Of a DNA stretch of 64,000 nt, positions 44,676-54,127 are shown in pieces. Source of the DNA: Candidatus Microbacterium phytovorans (lineage in GTDB: Bacteria; Actinomycetota; Actinomycetes; Actinomycetales; Microbacteriaceae); assembly GCA_029202445.1 (NCBI GenBank), contig CP119321.1, positions 1,612,001 to 1,676,000 of the forward strand, given 5' to 3'. The first letter of the stretch is position 1, and each line of letters starts with the position of its first letter. A program made the position numbers and the translations under genes. The notes under the pieces are model-generated. The model did not search any database. It saw nothing but the letters and a program-made list of their open reading frames with translations, and was not told the origin of the DNA.

Positions 44676-45698
44676 ATGCCCGACGATCACACCCACACGC
44701 TCCGTGACGACGCTCCACCGATTCGCGAGGACGTCACGGCTGAGCAGTTCGCGCAGGAGACTACGGCGATCGCCGAGTCCGTCACACGGGTGATCGACGG
44801 CAAGCCCCACGCCGTCCGCGCCGCGCTCGTGTGTCTCCTCGCCGAGGGGCACCTCCTCATCGAGGACGTCCCGGGCGTCGGCAAGACGATGCTCGCGCGG
44901 GCGTTGGCGGCCACGGTGGATGCCACGGTCCGCCGCATCCAGTTCACTCCCGACCTCCTTCCCGGCGACGTGACCGGCGTAAGCGTGTACAACCCGGTCG
45001 ACCGAGTGTTCGAGTTCAAGCAGGGCGCGGTGTTCGCCCACATCGTCATCGCCGACGAGATCAACCGCTCCTCACCGAAGACGCAGTCCGCCCTCTTGGA
45101 GGCGATGGAGGAGCACCAGGTGACGGTCGACGGGACGAGCAGAGCCCTTCCCGACCCGTTCCTCGTCGTGGCCACCCAGAATCCGCTGGAGATGGAGGGC
45201 ACGTACGCACTCCCGGAGGCGCAGCGCGACCGTTTCATGATGCGCGTCTCGATGGGGTACCCGGACGCGGCATCCGAGGCGCTCATGCTGCGCCAACGCG
45301 ACACCCTGAACCCGCTCGACGATGTTCGGCCCGTCCTCACCTCGGCGCGCGTTCGGCAGCTCATCGCCTGGGCGCGCAATGTCCACGTCTCCCCCGCCGT
45401 CGAGGAGTACGCCGTGGGACTGGCGCGCGCGACGCGGTCGCATCCCGATGTTCGTCTGGGTGCGAGCCCGCGCGCCACGCTGCAACTCGTGCGCGCCGCG
45501 AAGGTCTGGGCTGCGCTGGACGGTCGGGAGTTCGTCATCCCCGACGACGTCGCCACCCTCCTCGACCCGGTCTTCGCGCACCGCATGATCGCCGCCCGGG
45601 GAACGAGCGCGACCCGCGGACACACCGCCTCGGATGCCGTCAGCTCCGTCCTGCGCTCGATCGCCGACTCCGTGCGCGTGCCGCTCGCCACTCGCTGA
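44676..45698 (+). CDS. MoxR-family AAA+ ATPase
   Basis: A 340-residue AAA+ chaperone-like ATPase. Walker A is EDVPGVGKTMLARAL, Walker B is HIVIADEINRSSPKTQSALLEAMEE, sensor 1 is LVVATQNPLEMEGTYALPEAQRDRF and sensor 2 is around LGASPRATLQLVRAAK. MoxR ATPases assist assembly or maturation of a client, usually the DUF58 protein encoded next to them. The first of three coupled genes (MoxR-DUF58-transglutaminase). ATG at 44676 follows GAAGGGGA. TAGCAT about 35 bases upstream is a possible -10. Confidence 0.92.
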   Translation: MPDDHTHTLRDDAPPIREDVTAEQFAQETTAIAESVTRVIDGKPHAVRAALVCLLAEGHLLIEDVPGVGKTMLARALAATVDATVRRIQFTPDLLPGDVTGVSVYNPVDRVFEFKQGAVFAHIVIADEINRSSPKTQSALLEAMEEHQVTVDGTSRALPDPFLVVATQNPLEMEGTYALPEAQRDRFMMRVSMGYPDAASEALMLRQRDTLNPLDDVRPVLTSARVRQLIAWARNVHVSPAVEEYAVGLARATRSHPDVRLGASPRATLQLVRAAKVWAALDGREFVIPDDVATLLDPVFAHRMIAARGTSATRGHTASDAVSSVLRSIADSVRVPLATR

Positions 45699-45706
45699 GG
45701 CCTACC

Positions 45707-46954
45707 GTGAATCGCTGGCCGCTGACGCTCCGAGGCACCGGGGCGGTGGTGCTCGGTGTGCTCTGCTTCGTGCTGGCGCACGAGTTCGTCGTCACGGAGC
45801 TGATCTACGTCAGTGTGCTGCTGCTCACCGCCGTCGCGGCGAGCATCGTGACCCTGTACGTCGTGCGGCGGTCCGAGACGGTGACGCGGTCGTTCCACCC
45901 CGACGTCGCGACGACCGGTCAAGAGGTTCGCGTGCACGCGCGGGTGCAGATCCGCTCGCCGCTCCCCGTCGCGCAGGGGGCGTGGCGCGATGCGCTCGCC
46001 CCGGGCATGGATGCCGAAGCGCACGGCCGATTCCCCGCCACGGCATCCGGCATGGGGATCGCGAGTCGGGGCGTCGACCTCGAGTACGACCTGACTCCGG
46101 GGCGACGCGGCATCCACCCGGTCGGCCCGCTCACGGTCACCTCGACGGACCCGTTCGGATTCGCCCGACGCCGCACGACCGTCGGCGAGCCGTCGCTGCT
46201 GACGGTGGCGCCGCAGGCGGTCGAACTCGGTGCCCTCTCCGAACTGCCGGGGGAAGCCGGCGGCAGCATGCACTCGACGACGAATCAGCTCGGCCAGGGC
46301 GCGGACAACCTCATCCCCCGCCACTACGTGCCCGGTGACTCGATGCGCCGCATCCATTGGCGTGCCAGTGCGCACCGCGACGAACTGATGGTGCGGCAGG
46401 AAGAACAGGAGACGACGCCGGAAGCGGTGGTCGTGCTCGATTGCAGCGCCGCGCGCTGGAGCGAGGAGGCGATGCGGGCACCCGGCGAGGACGCGGGATT
46501 CGAAGCCGCCGTGACGGCGTGCGTCTCCACCGCCGCCCGTCTCGTGCGAGAGGGCTATCGCGTCACCGTGATCGACCTCGACGGGTCCGAACTCGCCGAA
46601 CCGATCGACGGCGGCGACGCCTCGGGAGTCGACCGGCTCCTGACGAGCTTCGCGCGCGTGACCGCCGTGCGCCGGGCGTCCGATCCGACGCCGCTCGTGC
46701 GGTTGTTCGCGGGGGTGCAGACGGGTCCGCTCGTCGTCATCACGGGTGTGTTCGACGGCACGGATGCCGACGCACTGGCGGCCTTGCCTCACCACAGCGC
46801 CCTCCCCCTCCTGCTGGTCGTGGCCCCCCGCGCCGACGCGCTCGCGCGGGCCGCGGCGACGGGGTGGCGGACCGCATCCATCCCGCCGGGCAGCGACCTC
46901 GCCGCAGCGTGGGCGGGAGCCGTCGACAGAGGAGGCCGCCGTGTCGGCGTCTGA
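45707..46954 (+). CDS. DUF58 domain protein (VWA-like, membrane anchored)
   Basis: A 415-residue protein with two N-terminal membrane helices (TGAVVLGVLCFVLAHEF and LIYVSVLLLTAVAASIVTLYVV) and a beta-rich part (HPVGPLTVTSTDPFGFARR). The DUF58 core is GQGADNLIPRHYVPGDSMRRIHWRASAHRDELMVRQEEQE, followed by a von Willebrand A-like region starting VVVLDCSAARW. This is the usual client of the neighbouring MoxR ATPase. GTG at 45707 lies eight bases after the moxR stop. The end overlaps the next gene by 14 bases. Role in cell-envelope maintenance is inferred from family context. Confidence 0.9.
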   Translation: MNRWPLTLRGTGAVVLGVLCFVLAHEFVVTELIYVSVLLLTAVAASIVTLYVVRRSETVTRSFHPDVATTGQEVRVHARVQIRSPLPVAQGAWRDALAPGMDAEAHGRFPATASGMGIASRGVDLEYDLTPGRRGIHPVGPLTVTSTDPFGFARRRTTVGEPSLLTVAPQAVELGALSELPGEAGGSMHSTTNQLGQGADNLIPRHYVPGDSMRRIHWRASAHRDELMVRQEEQETTPEAVVVLDCSAARWSEEAMRAPGEDAGFEAAVTACVSTAARLVREGYRVTVIDLDGSELAEPIDGGDASGVDRLLTSFARVTAVRRASDPTPLVRLFAGVQTGPLVVITGVFDGTDADALAALPHHSALPLLLVVAPRADALARAAATGWRTASIPPGSDLAAAWAGAVDRGGRRVGV

Positions 46955-49220
46955 CACGGCGTCGGCCCTCGCGGCGCCCGAGGCGGAGTCGGCCCATCGT
47001 CGCGGCGAACGGCGCCTGTCGCTCGCCCTCTGGCTCGGGATGATCGCGGCGGCGGCGCCGCTGCTGACGGTCGTCGCCCCGGGCGCCTGGCTGTGGGGTG
47101 TTCCCGCGGTGACGGGAACGCTCCTCCTGGTGGGGGCGGCGCTGCGGCGACTGCGCGCGCCTGCCGTCGGGGTGACGCTGGCCGAGGTCGCGGTGTGGGC
47201 CGCCGGCATCACGGCGGTGTTCTTCGGGCGGGAGGCCCTCTTCGGGATCGTGCCCACGCCGCATGTCGTCGACGCCGCGGTCGCCACGGTGCAGCAGGCG
47301 TCGGCCGAGATCCTGCTGGGCGTGGCGCCGATGGCACCGTCGGAGTCCTTGACGTTCCTGATCATCGGAGCGATCGGCATCCTCACGATCGCCCTCGACC
47401 ACGTCGTGCTGACCGCGCGTATGCCGCTTCTGGCATCCATCGCTCTCGTGGCGGTCTGGCTGATCCCGGCGATCGCCGTCCCGAGCGGCGTCAACGTGCT
47501 GGCGTTCGTCTTCCTCGCCTGCGCGGTGCTCGCGCTGATCCGCGCCGAGACGCGCACGCGCGAAGCGCCCGAGCCGGGAACCTCGTCCGGCGTGACCGCG
47601 ATGGCGGCGACCATCGGCGTCGTGACCGTCGTGGCGACGCTCATCAGCGCGCCGGCACTCCCGGCGCCCGTCGCCGCAGGCTCGGGCACGGGAACACTGG
47701 CGACGATCGACCCGACCCTCGATCTCGGCAACGATCTCCGCCGCCGTGACGACGTGACGGTGATGACGGTGCGCACCGACGGACCGACCCTCCCCTATCT
47801 CAGGGTCGCGACGTTGTCGGAGTTCGACGGCGACGTGTGGCGTCCGGATCGGCCGCGTTCGGTGCCCCTGTGGGACGAGGGGATGGAGCCCGTCGTCGTG
47901 GACGACGACATCAGGGTCACGCAGTACCGCACCAACATCGCGATCTCCAACCTCTCCTCCTCCTACCTGCCGGTGTCGTACCCGGCGGTGAGCGTGGACG
48001 GACTGGAGGGGCTGTGGCGCGCCGTGCCGTACAGCCGGACGGTGCTCAGCGGTCAGGCGAGCACCCAGGGTCAGCGATACGAAGTGGTCTCGCAGGTGCC
48101 GCGCCCGACGCTCGAGCAGGTGCGTGCCTCACGAGCCACGGTGCGCGGGCTCACGCTCGATGTACAGGCCCTCCCCGAGTCCACGCCCGCGCTGGTGGGA
48201 GAGCTGGCGGAGCAGGTGACGGCCGGTGCACGGACGGACTACGACCGACTCGACGCACTGCAGGAGTGGTTCCGCGGGCCCGAGTTCACCTACTCGCTGG
48301 AAGCCCCCGTGCTGGAGGGCTTCGACGGGACGGGCTCGGATGCCGTCGCCGCGTTCCTGCAGGCGAAGGAGGGGTACTGCATCCACTTCGCCGGGGCGTT
48401 CGCGCTCATGGCTCGCGCGCTCGACATGCCGTCGCGGATCGTCGTCGGATTCCTCCCCGGCACCTACACGGGTGAGACCGAAGAGGGTCAGCGGCTCGCG
48501 GAGGTCAAGACCAGCCAGCTGCACGCCTGGCCCGAGGTGCACTTCGAGGGCATCGGGTGGGTGGCGTTCGAGCCTACGAAGAGCCTCGGCAACGAGACGC
48601 GCTTCCTGCCGGCGAGCGAGGCGGGGGTCGACGACGGCGGGGAGGACATCGCGGGTCCGACGCCGACGACCACGCCCACCTCGACGGCTTCGGCAGCGCC
48701 CGTCGAGCGTCCCGACGACATCCCGACGGATGCCACGGCCTCCACCCTGCGCCTCGTCGATCTGCGGCCGTACCTGCTGACCGTGGGCGGCATCCTCGTC
48801 GTCGGCGGCCTGCCCGTGCTGGTGCGCACGGTGCGCCGGCGGAGCCTTTCCCGGCGGGCGGCGGACGGCGATGCCGGTGCCGCATGGCGCATGCTCCAGG
48901 AGGCGGCGATCGACGTGGGCATCTCCGTTCCCGCGGCGGAGTCGCCGCGGGGGTTCGGCGCGCGTCTGGTGGCGGAGCACGGAGCACCGGATGCCGTCGT
49001 CGCGCGTCTCGTCGCCGCGATCGAACGGGCGAGCTACGCCCGGGACAGCACGGGCGTCACCGGAGCGGCGACACTCGCGGAGGATGCCGAGGCGGTGCGC
49101 ACCGCACTGCTGTCCGAGCTGTCGGCCGGCGCCCGGGCCGCCGCGGTGCTCCTGCCGCGATCGCTCGTGGTGCGGCCCGGCTCCGCCTTCGCCGGCTCCT
49201 CGGCGACACCGGCGAGCTGA
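46941..49220 (+). CDS. transglutaminase-like membrane protein (TgpA family)
   Basis: A 759-residue protein with six hydrophobic helices in the first 230 residues, then a large extracytoplasmic part with a transglutaminase/cysteine-protease core. Cys480 lies in KEGYCIHFAGAFALMARALDMPSRIVVGF, His528 in QLHAWPEVHFEGIGWVAFEPT. After a Thr/Pro/Ser linker there is another membrane helix (LLTVGGILVVGGLPVLV) and a DUF4129-like cytoplasmic tail. TgpA-type proteins are paired with MoxR and DUF58 (established). GTG at 46941 has GGAGG before it and overlaps the end of the DUF58 gene. Confidence 0.92.
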   Translation: MSASDTASALAAPEAESAHRRGERRLSLALWLGMIAAAAPLLTVVAPGAWLWGVPAVTGTLLLVGAALRRLRAPAVGVTLAEVAVWAAGITAVFFGREALFGIVPTPHVVDAAVATVQQASAEILLGVAPMAPSESLTFLIIGAIGILTIALDHVVLTARMPLLASIALVAVWLIPAIAVPSGVNVLAFVFLACAVLALIRAETRTREAPEPGTSSGVTAMAATIGVVTVVATLISAPALPAPVAAGSGTGTLATIDPTLDLGNDLRRRDDVTVMTVRTDGPTLPYLRVATLSEFDGDVWRPDRPRSVPLWDEGMEPVVVDDDIRVTQYRTNIAISNLSSSYLPVSYPAVSVDGLEGLWRAVPYSRTVLSGQASTQGQRYEVVSQVPRPTLEQVRASRATVRGLTLDVQALPESTPALVGELAEQVTAGARTDYDRLDALQEWFRGPEFTYSLEAPVLEGFDGTGSDAVAAFLQAKEGYCIHFAGAFALMARALDMPSRIVVGFLPGTYTGETEEGQRLAEVKTSQLHAWPEVHFEGIGWVAFEPTKSLGNETRFLPASEAGVDDGGEDIAGPTPTTTPTSTASAAPVERPDDIPTDATASTLRLVDLRPYLLTVGGILVVGGLPVLVRTVRRRSLSRRAADGDAGAAWRMLQEAAIDVGISVPAAESPRGFGARLVAEHGAPDAVVARLVAAIERASYARDSTGVTGAATLAEDAEAVRTALLSELSAGARAAAVLLPRSLVVRPGSAFAGSSATPAS

Positions 49221-49281
49221 CGGCCCGACCGGCGAGCGGTGGCTCGCGGGTCGGGCCGCTCGGGTTGCGTGGGTGTCTCGC

Positions 49282-50250
49282 TCAGCGGTGGCGGTAGGAC
49301 TGGCCCGCCTGGCCGAACACCTGCATGCGGTCGGCGACGATGCGCTGCATCGCCTCACGCCCGGGCTTGCCGTACAGCGCGGGGTCGACGCCGATGCCGT
49401 CGGCGTCGAGGTAGGTGCGCACCGCGGCGCTGTGGGCCATGTGGGAGTCCATGCCCTGGTTGATCTTGCGGATCCCGAGTTTCGTCGAGCGCGCCTTCTC
49501 GCTCTCGGGAACGCCCCACGACTCGGGGAGCTTGCCGCCGTGCGCGTTGATCGTCTCGCGCAGATCGGCCGGGAGCGAGGACGACCCGTGCATGACGAGG
49601 TGGGTGTCGGGGATGCGCGCGGCGATCTCCTCGATGAGGTCCATGCGCAGCACGGTGCCGTCGGGCGGGCTCGTGAACTTGTACGCGCCGTGCGAGGTGC
49701 CGATGGCGACCGCGAGGGCGTCGACGCCCGTCTCGGCGACGAACCGTGCCGCCTCGTCGGGGTCGGCGAGGATGATCTCCTTGCTGCTCGCGCCGCCGTC
49801 CTCCGATCCGCCGATCGTGCCGAGCTCGCCTTCGACGGAAACACCGCGCGCGTGAGCGTACTCGACGACGCGGCGCGTGACCTCGACGTTCTCCTCGAAG
49901 GTCGCCGGGGTGACGTGGTCGTCCCGCATGCTGCCGTCGATCATGACGCTCGTGAAGCCTGCGCCGATCGCCCGCACGCAGTCGTCGTAGGAGGCGCCGT
50001 GGTCGAGGTGGAGCACGACCGGCACGTCGGGGTAATTGCCGATGAGGTTCACGAGCGCCTGCCAGAAGAGCTCGTCGCGACCGTGCACCGAGGCTCCGGC
50101 GATCGTCTGCACGATCACCGGGGAGTCGGTGGCCGCGGCGGCGTCGAGCACCGCTTCGGCCTGGGCGAGATCGGTCACGTTGAAGGCTCCGACACCGTAG
50201 CTTCCTGCGCGTGCGGCATCCAGCGCCGCCCTGAGAGTGATGAGAGCCAA
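49282..50250 (-). CDS. class II (zinc) ketose-bisphosphate aldolase
   Basis: A 322-residue class II aldolase (FbaA/GatY/KbaY superfamily). The metal-binding VPVVLHLDHGASYDDCVRAI, the Glu-rich GELGTIGGSEDGG, GTSHGAYKF, LVMHGSSSLPADLRETI and KINQGMDSHMA are all visible. The substrate is fructose-1,6-bisphosphate or a related ketose bisphosphate. It is divergent from a sugar kinase gene, suggesting a catabolic rather than glycolytic role. The start is TTG at 50250, the only codon with a good ribosome site (GGAGGACGAGC) and a family-like N-terminus (MALITLRAALDAARAG). A palindromic operator lies 89 bases upstream in the shared promoter region. Confidence 0.9.
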   Translation of the reverse strand: MALITLRAALDAARAGSYGVGAFNVTDLAQAEAVLDAAAATDSPVIVQTIAGASVHGRDELFWQALVNLIGNYPDVPVVLHLDHGASYDDCVRAIGAGFTSVMIDGSMRDDHVTPATFEENVEVTRRVVEYAHARGVSVEGELGTIGGSEDGGASSKEIILADPDEAARFVAETGVDALAVAIGTSHGAYKFTSPPDGTVLRMDLIEEIAARIPDTHLVMHGSSSLPADLRETINAHGGKLPESWGVPESEKARSTKLGIRKINQGMDSHMAHSAAVRTYLDADGIGVDPALYGKPGREAMQRIVADRMQVFGQAGQSYRHR

Positions 50251-50338
50251 GAGCTCGTCCTCCGTTTCTCGTGCCCGTCTGCAGCGACGGGCGGTGATTT
50301 CTGACAACGGTAGACAGACTAGGTGTCGGGTGTTAGTT

Positions 50339-50354
50339 TGTCCATCGATGGACA
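50339..50354. promoter_or_regulatory. perfect 16-bp palindrome, likely LacI-type operator
   Basis: TGTCCATCGATGGACA is a perfect palindrome with the central CG typical of LacI-family sites. It lies between the divergent aldolase and kinase genes, 40 bases before the kinase start. A weaker dyad CTGACAACGGTAGACAG lies at 50301-50317. Probable target of the LacI-type regulator at 51856. Confidence 0.65.
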
Positions 50355-50393
50355 GAGATTGTCCGCCGGAGTCGAGGAAGACGAGGAGTGAGA

Positions 50394-51776
50394 ATGCGCG
50401 ACGAGCTGCTGCTGGGCATCGACCTGGGCACATCGTCGATCAAGGCGAACGCGATCGACCGCCACGGCCGTTCCCTCGGCATCGGGGTCGCACCGACGCC
50501 GTTCGCCGCGAGCGCCTTCGGAGTCGAGATGTCGACGGAGGCTCTGTTCGCCGCGATCCGCGCCGCGATCCAAGATCTCGGCGTCCTCGCCACCCGCATC
50601 GCCGCCGTGGGCGTCGCCAGCATGGGCGAGACCGGCACGGCCATCTACGCCGACGGACCGAGCGTCCTCCCCCTCGTGGCCTGGCACGACGAACGCGGCA
50701 CCGAGATCGTCGACGAACTGCTCGATGCGTTCGGCGAGGCCGAGATCCACCGGCGCACCGGCCGCCAGCCACGCAGCGTGACGAGCATCGCCAAGCTCGG
50801 CTGGCTCGCCCGGCACGGCTACGACGCACGCGGCACGTGGACCGGCGTGGCCGGCCTCACGGTGTGGCGCCTCACCGGCGCCCTCGCGCAGGAGCACTCG
50901 CTCGCCGCCACGAGCGGCGCGTTCGACCCCACCCGCGGCGAGTACGACCGCGAGATCCTGGCACGCGTCGGTCTCGACTCCCTCGTGTGGGCTCCCGCAC
51001 GCATCGCCGGAACCGCCCTCGGACACATCTCGGCCGACGGAGCCGCCTGGAGCGGGCTGCCCGCCGGCATCCCGGTCACCATCGCCGGGCACGACCACCC
51101 CGTCGGCGTCATCGGCGCGGGAGGCGACCGCACCGAGGTGATCGACTCCATGGGCACCGGCGAGCCGCTCGTCGTCGCCTGGGAGGCCGACCCCGCGCAG
51201 CCCCACCCGGCCTGGCCCGACCAGCTCGGCGACCTCACCGTCACCGCGTGGCCCGGCACCCCGCGGCACATGCTCCTGTGGGAGACGCTGCGCCCCGGAC
51301 TCGCGACCCGGCACCTGCAGCGGGCGCTGCGCGTCAAGCGAGACGACATCGAGTTCCGCGCGATCCGCGTGGAGGCGGAGCCGCTCGACCTCGCCACCCT
51401 GGTGGACATGCAGGAGGGACGCATCCCGGCCGAGCTCCTCTCCCGCCCCGCCGAGGAGGCCTGGGCGGCGACGCTCGAGGGATACGCGTCCGCCTCGGCG
51501 GAGGCCGAAGCCCAGTTGCGCGCGCTGAGCGGCGTCACCGGACCCACACTGCTCATCGGAGGCGGCCTGCGTAGCCGCCGGTGGGTGGAGGCGAAGCTGC
51601 GCCGGGCACGGCATCCCCTCGCCATGGCCGCCGAACGCGAGGCCGTCTCGCGCGGCGCCGGGTTGCTGGCCGGTGTCGCGGCAGGATGGTGGACACCGGA
51701 GCAGTACCCGCCCGCCGACACCGTTCCGCTGTCCGCCGTCGTCCCCGAGTCCCCGAGCGCGCTGCGCCATGGGTGA
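50394..51776 (+). CDS. FGGY-family carbohydrate kinase
   Basis: A 460-residue sugar kinase. The phosphate-1 motif is ELLLGIDLGTSSIKANAIDRHGR, the first FGGY-type region is AAVGVASMGETGTAIYADG, and the C-terminal adenosine motif is TLLIGGGLRSRRWVEAKLRRARHPLAM. The length is somewhat short for the family and the FGGY signatures are loosely conserved. It begins the operon kinase-LacI-binding protein-permease-ATPase and faces the aldolase, so it probably phosphorylates the imported ketose. ATG at 50394 has GAGGAG five bases upstream; an in-frame GTG two codons earlier is less likely. Confidence 0.86.
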   Translation: MRDELLLGIDLGTSSIKANAIDRHGRSLGIGVAPTPFAASAFGVEMSTEALFAAIRAAIQDLGVLATRIAAVGVASMGETGTAIYADGPSVLPLVAWHDERGTEIVDELLDAFGEAEIHRRTGRQPRSVTSIAKLGWLARHGYDARGTWTGVAGLTVWRLTGALAQEHSLAATSGAFDPTRGEYDREILARVGLDSLVWAPARIAGTALGHISADGAAWSGLPAGIPVTIAGHDHPVGVIGAGGDRTEVIDSMGTGEPLVVAWEADPAQPHPAWPDQLGDLTVTAWPGTPRHMLLWETLRPGLATRHLQRALRVKRDDIEFRAIRVEAEPLDLATLVDMQEGRIPAELLSRPAEEAWAATLEGYASASAEAEAQLRALSGVTGPTLLIGGGLRSRRWVEAKLRRARHPLAMAAEREAVSRGAGLLAGVAAGWWTPEQYPPADTVPLSAVVPESPSALRHG

Positions 51777-51855
51777 GAGAGGAGCACCCATCCATGCGTG
51801 CGTCATCATCCTGGGCATCGCCGTCCTGCACCGCCTGCGTGTACCGGCGGGTGTC

Positions 51856-52932
51856 ATGAGCGAGCTCGACGCGGGTGCACCGCGCGGCTTCCGCCGCCCG
51901 ACACGACTGGTCGACCTCGCCCAGCACGCCGGAGTATCGACGAAGACCGTCTCGCGCGTGCTCAACGGCGAGGCCTACGTCGCACCGGCCATGCGCGAGA
52001 AGGTCATGGCCGCCGTCGAGGAGCTCGCGTACGTCGGGGATGCCGCGGCGACCGGCCTGCGCACGAAGCGATCGGGATTCATCGGCCTCATCATCCCCGA
52101 CGTGCGCAACGGCTTCTTCGCCCTGCTGACCCGCGCGATCGAGGAGCGGCTGGCGCCGACCTCCCCCACGCTCCTCCTCGGCGACTCCGACGAGGAGGCC
52201 GACCAGGAGGAGCGCTACCTGCGCACCTTCCGGCAGCAGCGCGTCGACGGCCTGATCGTGCTCCCCAGCGGCGCCCCGAGCCTGCCCGACGCGGTCTCGG
52301 AGATCCCGACCGTGATCGTCGACCGCACCGTGCCCTCGGTGCGCAAGACCGCCGATCACGTGCTCGCCGGCAATCGGCGCGCCGCTGAAAGGCTCGTGGG
52401 CCACCTCGTGACGCACCACGGACTGCGCCAGGTCGCCCTGCTGGCCGGGAACACGGCCATCTCGAACGTCCGCGACCGCCAGAGCGGATACGCGCGGGTG
52501 ATGAACGCGGCGGGGCTGGAGCACCACGTCAGCGCAGGCCACACCACCCCCGACGACGCGGCCGCCGGGGCCTTGGAGCTGTTCCGCACGCTCACGCCGC
52601 CGTTCGGCGTCTTCACGACCAACAACCGCATGTTCTGGGGCGCGATGGCGGCGATCGCGCGCCTCGGGCTGCACATCCCCCGCGACGTCCTCGTCACGAC
52701 GATCGATTCGATCGGCGAGGCGACGGTGACGGGGCTGAAGCCCACGCAGGGCGTGGTGCCGGTGCACACCGTGGCGGCGAAGGCCATGAAGCTGCTCGCC
52801 GAACGGACGGAAGACCCGACGCTGCCGCCGCGGAGCGTCAGCGTCGACATCGACATCGAGTTCGGCACCACATGCGGGTGCATCCCGCTGACGCAGGCGC
52901 CGCTGATGATGGGGCCGCTCCCGGCATCCTGA
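51856..52932 (+). CDS. LacI-family transcriptional regulator
   Basis: A 358-residue repressor. The N-terminal helix-turn-helix and hinge helix are TRLVDLAQHAGVSTKTVSRVLNGEAYVAPAMREKV, followed by the periplasmic-binding-like effector domain (GFIGLIIPDVRNGFFALL, VDGLIVLPSG, VFTTNNRMFWGAMAAI). A stop-free frame extends about 30 codons further upstream into the end of the kinase gene, but the ATG at 51856 gives the normal distance to the HTH. It likely controls the sugar operon and aldolase through the palindrome at 50339. The effector sugar is unknown. Confidence 0.9.
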   Translation: MSELDAGAPRGFRRPTRLVDLAQHAGVSTKTVSRVLNGEAYVAPAMREKVMAAVEELAYVGDAAATGLRTKRSGFIGLIIPDVRNGFFALLTRAIEERLAPTSPTLLLGDSDEEADQEERYLRTFRQQRVDGLIVLPSGAPSLPDAVSEIPTVIVDRTVPSVRKTADHVLAGNRRAAERLVGHLVTHHGLRQVALLAGNTAISNVRDRQSGYARVMNAAGLEHHVSAGHTTPDDAAAGALELFRTLTPPFGVFTTNNRMFWGAMAAIARLGLHIPRDVLVTTIDSIGEATVTGLKPTQGVVPVHTVAAKAMKLLAERTEDPTLPPRSVSVDIDIEFGTTCGCIPLTQAPLMMGPLPAS

Positions 52933-53039
52933 GACTCCCGTCGGCGACGGACGGGTCAGCTGACCGCAGTGTGCCAGCAAAGCAACCACTGCGGCCAGCC
53001 GCGTCGCACCAGAGAACGAATCACACTCGAAGGAGAGAA

Positions 53040-54083
53040 ATGACCACGATCACCCGGATGCGGACCGCGGGAGCGGCCGCTGCGACGGCGACCATCCTAG
53101 CGCTGGCCCTCGCCGGCTGCGCGGGCACCGAGACGCCCGACGCGACCGAGCCCGGCGGCACCACGACGGAGGGCGGCAAGATCGCCTTCGTCATCAAGCC
53201 GCTCGACAACACGTACTTCGGCGCGATGGCCGAGGGCGCCCAGGCGGCCGCCGACGAGGCGGGCGTCGAGCTCACCGTGGTGGCGGCCGAGAACGTCACC
53301 GACGACTCGGGCCAGGCCTCCAAGCTCAACGCGCTCGTCACCGCGGGCTACGACTGCTACGTCGTCAACCCGACGAGCCAGACCAACCTGCTCACCGGCC
53401 TCGTCCCCGTCAGCGAGGCGGGCACGCCGATCGTCAACCTCGACCTGCCGATCGACCTGGATGCCGCCGCAGACGCGGGCGTCGACGTCACGACCTACGT
53501 GGGCACGAACAACGAGACGGCCGGCGCCGCCGGTGGCGAGGCCATGCTCGACCTGGTCGACGAGGGCTCGCAGGTGGCGCTCATCGGCGGACTGGTCGCC
53601 GACCCGGGCAACATCGCCCGCCTCGCGGGCTTCGAGAAGGCCGTCGAGGGCAAGCTCGAGATCACCCAGACGGTCGCGGCCGACTTCGACAAGGCGAAGG
53701 CCAAGAGCGCAGCGGCGACGATCCTGATCGCGAACCCCGACATCAAGGGCTTCTTCACCCCGTCGGGCGACATGGCGATGGGCATCCAGCAGGCCGTCGA
53801 GGAAGCCGGCAAGACCGGTGAGGTCGCCGTCGTCGGCATCGACGGCACGCAGGACCAGCTCAAGGACATCGTCGCGGGTGGTCAGCCGGCCGCGATCGAG
53901 CAGTTCCCGTACCTCATGGGCGTGCAGTCCGTGCAGGCCTGCGTCGCGGCGATGGGCGGGGCGGACATCCCCGACAACGTCGAGACGCCGGTCCTGATCG
54001 TCACCAAGGACAACGCGCAGGCTGCGCTCGACGCCTTCCCGGCTCCGCCGGAGGGCTTCGAGGTGCCGAACCCGTTCGACTGA
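53040..54083 (+). CDS. sugar ABC transporter substrate-binding lipoprotein (ribose/fructose type)
   Basis: A 347-residue periplasmic-binding-protein-1 family lipoprotein. The signal peptide ends in the lipobox LAGC (Cys near residue 23), followed by an acidic/Thr linker (TETPDATEPGGTTTEGG). The sugar-binding fold includes KIAFVIKPLDNTYFGAMAEGAQAAADEAG, YDCYVVNPTSQTNLLTGLV, and EVAVVGIDGTQDQLKDIVAGG. It should capture a monosaccharide (CUT2 subfamily). ATG at 53040 follows an AAGGAGAG site. The 107-base gap after the LacI gene contains two small palindromes (GTCAGCTGAC, and CCGCAGT/ACTGCGG), a possible weak terminator or operator. Confidence 0.93.
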   Translation: MTTITRMRTAGAAAATATILALALAGCAGTETPDATEPGGTTTEGGKIAFVIKPLDNTYFGAMAEGAQAAADEAGVELTVVAAENVTDDSGQASKLNALVTAGYDCYVVNPTSQTNLLTGLVPVSEAGTPIVNLDLPIDLDAAADAGVDVTTYVGTNNETAGAAGGEAMLDLVDEGSQVALIGGLVADPGNIARLAGFEKAVEGKLEITQTVAADFDKAKAKSAAATILIANPDIKGFFTPSGDMAMGIQQAVEEAGKTGEVAVVGIDGTQDQLKDIVAGGQPAAIEQFPYLMGVQSVQACVAAMGGADIPDNVETPVLIVTKDNAQAALDAFPAPPEGFEVPNPFD

Positions 54084-54127
54084 CCCGGACAGCCAGAGAA
54101 CACAGGAAGAGACGGGGATCCTCACCC

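Noticed and set aside
51673-51855. Longer LacI protein starting inside the kinase gene
   Set aside because: It would place about 60 extra non-homologous residues before the HTH; LacI proteins start a few residues before the helix-turn-helix, as with the ATG at 51856.
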